Part shown: piece by piece, positions 60,222 to 64,000 of the stretch
Layout: each line of letters opens with the position of its first letter
Position numbering within the stretch: the first letter of the stretch is position 1
DNA from: Bog-756 sp963841885
GTDB taxonomy: Bacteria > Actinomycetota > Acidimicrobiia > Acidimicrobiales > RAAP-2
Assembly (NCBI GenBank): GCA_963841885.1
Contig: CAWJEK010000009.1
Coordinates: forward strand, 1 to 64,000
Direction of reading: 5' to 3'
DNA: 64,000 nucleotides
Made by a program: the position numbers and the translations under genes
Notes under the pieces: model-generated
The model's input: only the letters and a program-made list of their open reading frames with translations
What the model was told of the DNA's origin: nothing
Database searches by the model: none

Positions 60222-63200
60222 ATGGATTCCCCTGTTTTCGCCGCGCCCGCGAACCGTTCCGGCGGGAGGCAATCACCCCCCGGGCGCCGGCTGTGTGCGG
60301 TCCTGGCGCTCTCGGTCGCCGTGGTGACCGCGGTCGTGGCCCCGGCGGCCGCGACCCTCACCTCACAGGAGGCGGGTGCCTCGGGCCAGCCTCTGGCGGG
60401 GAGCGTTCCGGCACCGTCGGCGTCGGAGGTGAGCCCGATGTGCAACACGGTGTCGCCTGCCACGGTGCTCGGTCCGGCATCCACGAGTCTTCCGACGACC
60501 CCGGTCACGACGGTGGCCGCTCCGGCGGGGGGAGTGGGGACGTTGACCGCCACCGCCTCCGACCTGTACGTGGTCAACGCCGGCAATCCGGCCACGCTGT
60601 ACGTCTACACCCTCGCCGGAGCGGAGATCACCAGCTTCGGTCTGCCGTCCGGGTTCGACTCGGCCGGCGAGATCTCGCAGCCCGTCGTCGACGCCTCGGG
60701 AAACATCTACCTCTCGTCGTACTACGGACAGAAGATCGACAAGTTCTCCCCGACCGGCACCCTGCTGTGGTCCGTCAACCCCTCCGGTGACAACCCGACC
60801 AACCTGTTCCTGGCGGGATCCGGGTCGTCCACCGAGCTCGTGGCGTCATTCGTGCAGGGCGGCGCGAGCGTCGTGCTCGACGAGGCCACCGGGGCCGCCG
60901 GATCCGCATTCCCCTTCTACTCGCCCGTCGGGGGCTACGTGACGACCGAACCGTCGGGGAACCTGCTGGCTTCGGACAACGGCTACGTCCAGACCGTGAG
61001 CTCCGGCGGAACGGTGCTCTCGACCTTCGGTTCCTCGGGCACGGCCGGCAACGGCACCCACACCGGTGGCCCATACGGGTTCTATTACACCGGTCAGGCC
61101 GACCAGGGACCCGACGGCACCATCTACACGGCCGATCCGCTCGGGACGGTCGAGGCTACGTCGCCCACAGGTCTACTCGAAGGGAAATCGACGCTCGGCG
61201 GGGCCATCCGGTTCGGGAGCTGGGGCATGCAGATGGTGGGCAACTCGTTCTACTTCGCCAGCGGACCGGCCTTCGACGGTGGGGGTGATGCCATATCCAC
61301 CTTCTCGCTGGGGTCCCTCCAGGCCTACCTCGCGGCCCCGGCCGCCGCCACCGATGCGCTCGGATGGGGAGCGGGGCTGTCGACTCCGGCGACCGGCGAG
61401 TACTTCGCCCCGGGAGTGACGCCCGAGGTGACCGCCGATTTCGATCCGTGGTGGGTGGCGGATGCCTCCCAGCTGTCGCTGGCCTACTCGTTCGAGAACC
61501 AGACCACGATGAACGCGGAGACCGTGCCGGCACCGACCACGATCCCGCTCCCGACCACGGCGGCCGGGCTGGCGTCGGTGTCGCTGACCGTCCCGTCCCA
61601 GGACACGCTCCCCGGACCCTACGAAGTCCAGGCCACCCTGGAGAACACCTCCACCAATCCACCCACGGTGCTCGGTACGACCTGTCTGCCCTACACCGTC
61701 GGAGCCGGGAGCGACTCCCTCGACCTCGGCACGCTCCCGGCGGGCGCCGGAGGTGGCGGGCCCGCCGACGTCCGGGGTGTGCCGCTCAGCCAGGAGCTGG
61801 GCCTGAACGGCCTGCGTTCCGGCCAGGACGCCGACTGGAGCGCCCTCCTCCCCGACTGCAACTTCAACGCCCCGACCGCGGCCATGTGCGGCTCGTCCGC
61901 CATGGACGTCGCGTCCGCCCCCCTGGCGCCGTATCAGGCGGCCTACGAGGCCGCCGCCGACCACGTCACGTACTGGTACCAGGTGTCGGATGGCGAGTCC
62001 ACGGACATGGACCTGGTCACGGCCGGCCTCTGGGGTCAGGACGTCCAGGCCCTGGTGGCGCACTACGCCGTCGTGCCGTCGGGCTGCGGCGCCTGCGCGC
62101 CGGTCACCATGTGGGAGCCCTGGAACGAAAGCAACAACACGGGCTGGTCCAGTGGGGCCACCTATACGACCTCGGTCCTCATCCCCTTCTACGACGCGGT
62201 CAAGTCGGTCCTTCCGGGATCCGCATCGACCGTCCTCGGAGGGTCCACGCTGGAGCCCACCGTCTACTGGTGGAACCAGCTGATCGCGGCCGGTGGTCTG
62301 GCCTACATGGACGTCGCCGCCATGCACCCCTACTCGGGATCGAACGACTCCTGGGAGGAGGACGGCATGCTCTCCCAGATCCAACAGCTGCAGGCCGTCC
62401 TCGGCGCCAAGCCCCTCTGGTTCACGGAAGTCGGCTGGTGGTCCGACGGTGACTTCAACTACCTCGAGCAGGCCGACATCGTGGCCCGGGCCGAGATCTG
62501 GATGAAGGTCCTGAACATCCCCGTGTGGGGGTACTTCTTCACCGAGGGCAATTGGGGCAACGACGGCGTGAGCTTCTCCCTCGTCCAGGTGGGTTGCAGC
62601 GGGGACGACTACGTGAAGCCCTCGGCCCTGGCGTCGATGGAGTCGGCGCAGCAGCTCACCGGCCGCAACTACACCTCGCAACCGGCCACCGGGATCCCCC
62701 AGACGTACCAGACCGACTTCGGGCCCACCGCTTCGGGCACGACCGACCTGGCCGCGGTGTGGTCGGACGGTCTGGACACGACGGGGGCGGTGACACTCTC
62801 CGGCCCGGGCTCGAACGCCCCGGTGACGGTGACGGACCAGTACGGCAACGCCACCACGTCCACCGTCTCGCTCGGGACTCCCTACTCCTTGCCGATCTCG
62901 GACCAGGTGGCCTACATCACGTATCCGGTGGGGGACACCTTGACGATCGCCGCACCGCAGGCGTACGGGACGAACGTCGCCCTCTCGTCGGCCGGGGCCA
63001 CGGCGACGGCGACGTCGCAGAACACCTCGAACGGCAACTACGCCATTGACGCCATCGTGGGGCTCAACCCCGGCTACGGCCAGGGATGGGCTTCCGCCGC
63101 AGGTGACGTGGCGCCGGCTCTCACCGTCTCCTGGCCGACCGCCACCACGGTCAACCGGGTGGTGATCGACACCCAGTCCGTCGGCTCCACCGCTCCCGGG

Positions 63201-64000
63201 GTGCGCAATTACACGGTGGCCCTCGACGAGGGGGGCGTCTGGACCACCGTGGCCACCGAGGTCGGCCAGTATCGAGACCACGAGCAGCTGTTCGCCTTCA
63301 CCCCGGCCTCGGCGACCGGCGTGCGCGTCTCGGTGAGCGAGGTCGACTTCGGCGGATACTACGGAGGCGGTATCCCTCCCTGGTGGTCGAGCACCTCGCC
63401 CGCCCAGGCGTTCCTCCACGCCGTCCAGGTGTACCCGGGAACCGGCACCCCGGCCCAGGTGGCGGGCTCGGGCCTGACGCCGCTCACCACCGGGTCCACG
63501 GGTCCGGCCACGCCCACCGGCCTGGTCGCCGCTGCCGGCAACGCCCAGGTGGCCCTCACCTGGACGGCGGTCACGGGCGCCACGAGCTACCAGGTCTCCG
63601 AGAACGGCACCCCGATCGGCACCGTCACCGCTCCGTCGGACACGGTGGTGGGGCTGACCAACGGCACCGCGTACAGCTTCACGGTCTCGGCCGCCGACGG
63701 TGGAGGTTCGTCGGCCCCGTCGTCGGCGGTGGTGGCCACCCCGGTCGATGCGGCTCCCACGCCTCCGACCGGGCTGACGGCCTCTGCGGTGACGGCGGAC
63801 GGGGCGACCCTGGCGTGGACGGCGTCGGCCGGAGCCACCGGCTACACGGTGTTCGCCGACGGCTCGGCGGTGGCGTCGTCCACGACGCCATCCGTGGTCG
63901 TGGCCGATCTGGCCGCCGGGACCCCGTACAGCCTGTCGGTGGCCGCGTCCGGTACCGGAGGTACCTCGATGCCGTCGGGGACGGTCCCGATCGTCACGGT
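60222..64000 (+). CDS. Secreted clan GH-A-like hydrolase with lectin-like and Fn3 domains, 5' part
   Basis: Starts at ATG 60222 with GAGGAGG nine bases upstream and runs open through the right edge (1259 codons seen, no frame break). Signal peptide: basic start, then CAVLALSVAVVTAVVAPAAA. Residues about 100-360 look like a beta-propeller (VDASGNIYLSSYYG, PDGTIYTADPLG). Residues about 520-830 are a TIM-barrel hydrolase of clan GH-A. Acid/base Glu636 is in MWEPWNESNN and nucleophile Glu736 in LWFTEVGWW, 100 residues apart; GH39 or GH5-type. A discoidin-like sugar-binding region follows (about 940-1085; NRVVIDTQSVGS, YTVALDEGGVWTTVATEV), then Fn3 domains from about 1095. Probably acts on extracellular polysaccharide; substrate unknown. 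Confidence 0.83.
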   Translation, partial: MDSPVFAAPANRSGGRQSPPGRRLCAVLALSVAVVTAVVAPAAATLTSQEAGASGQPLAGSVPAPSASEVSPMCNTVSPATVLGPASTSLPTTPVTTVAAPAGGVGTLTATASDLYVVNAGNPATLYVYTLAGAEITSFGLPSGFDSAGEISQPVVDASGNIYLSSYYGQKIDKFSPTGTLLWSVNPSGDNPTNLFLAGSGSSTELVASFVQGGASVVLDEATGAAGSAFPFYSPVGGYVTTEPSGNLLASDNGYVQTVSSGGTVLSTFGSSGTAGNGTHTGGPYGFYYTGQADQGPDGTIYTADPLGTVEATSPTGLLEGKSTLGGAIRFGSWGMQMVGNSFYFASGPAFDGGGDAISTFSLGSLQAYLAAPAAATDALGWGAGLSTPATGEYFAPGVTPEVTADFDPWWVADASQLSLAYSFENQTTMNAETVPAPTTIPLPTTAAGLASVSLTVPSQDTLPGPYEVQATLENTSTNPPTVLGTTCLPYTVGAGSDSLDLGTLPAGAGGGGPADVRGVPLSQELGLNGLRSGQDADWSALLPDCNFNAPTAAMCGSSAMDVASAPLAPYQAAYEAAADHVTYWYQVSDGESTDMDLVTAGLWGQDVQALVAHYAVVPSGCGACAPVTMWEPWNESNNTGWSSGATYTTSVLIPFYDAVKSVLPGSASTVLGGSTLEPTVYWWNQLIAAGGLAYMDVAAMHPYSGSNDSWEEDGMLSQIQQLQAVLGAKPLWFTEVGWWSDGDFNYLEQADIVARAEIWMKVLNIPVWGYFFTEGNWGNDGVSFSLVQVGCSGDDYVKPSALASMESAQQLTGRNYTSQPATGIPQTYQTDFGPTASGTTDLAAVWSDGLDTTGAVTLSGPGSNAPVTVTDQYGNATTSTVSLGTPYSLPISDQVAYITYPVGDTLTIAAPQAYGTNVALSSAGATATATSQNTSNGNYAIDAIVGLNPGYGQGWASAAGDVAPALTVSWPTATTVNRVVIDTQSVGSTAPGVRNYTVALDEGGVWTTVATEVGQYRDHEQLFAFTPASATGVRVSVSEVDFGGYYGGGIPPWWSSTSPAQAFLHAVQVYPGTGTPAQVAGSGLTPLTTGSTGPATPTGLVAAAGNAQVALTWTAVTGATSYQVSENGTPIGTVTAPSDTVVGLTNGTAYSFTVSAADGGGSSAPSSAVVATPVDAAPTPPTGLTASAVTADGATLAWTASAGATGYTVFADGSAVASSTTPSVVVADLAAGTPYSLSVAASGTGGTSMPSGTVPIVT

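Overview
The window is high-GC DNA carrying a typical actinobacterial core. It holds a 33-residue bS22-type ribosomal protein, the run mfd / SurA-like lipoprotein / mazG / eno / ftsB / DUF501 / ppx, and many start codons 5-9 nt downstream of a TANNNT -10 box with no Shine-Dalgarno sequence (leaderless transcripts). Gene content and order suggest an Actinomycetota member, most likely class Acidimicrobiia; this is an inference from memory of gene order, not a database match.

Layout. 1-4.8 kb: the 3' end of ispE, bS22, a two-component pair, tRNA-Gln(UUG) and typA/bipA. 4.9-21.2 kb (minus strand): a three-gene operon coupled by ATGA overlaps. All three proteins have a pilin-like N-terminal hydrophobic segment followed by a very large extracellular region. 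The last gene is about 12.5 kb and encodes roughly 35 tandem fibronectin type III (Fn3) repeats, nearly all with a cysteine pair. 21.6-28.5 kb (minus strand): a catabolic operon of carboxyltransferase, biotin carboxylase/BCCP, an AtuA-family protein and acyl-CoA dehydrogenase, resembling terpenoid or branched acyl-CoA carboxylation pathways. 28.6-42.2 kb (plus strand): housekeeping genes glmU, prs, rplY/ctc, pth, mfd, PPIase lipoprotein, mazG, eno, ftsB, DUF501 and ppx/gppA. 42.2-57.8 kb: an envelope-glycan region with two polytopic glycosyltransferases, a coiled-coil protein, a trimodular GT4 protein, a GNAT, a glyoxalase-fold protein, two sister membrane-anchored coil proteins (one fused to GH43), an SDR/acyltransferase pair, a GT2 and an NlpC/P60 hydrolase. 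58.0-64.0 kb: a carboxylesterase, a tRNA with anticodon UAA but a short variable loop, and the first 1259 codons of a secreted clan GH-A-like hydrolase with C-terminal Fn3 domains, cut by the window edge.

Assembly quality matters for reading this window. At least seven genes, including eno, ftsB and glmU, which should be intact, switch reading frame at single-base indels, often in G or C runs. I read these as probable sequencing errors. They create a false enolase-FtsB-DUF501 fusion frame and split the giant Fn3 gene, the esterase and the NlpC/P60 gene.

Most interesting content: the pilin-anchored, cysteine-paired Fn3 giant and its two large pilin-like partners; the trimodular GT4 protein; a repeated membrane/coil/two-cysteine module fused to GH43; a GlmU lacking the acetyltransferase catalytic half; and the class I tRNA-UAA.
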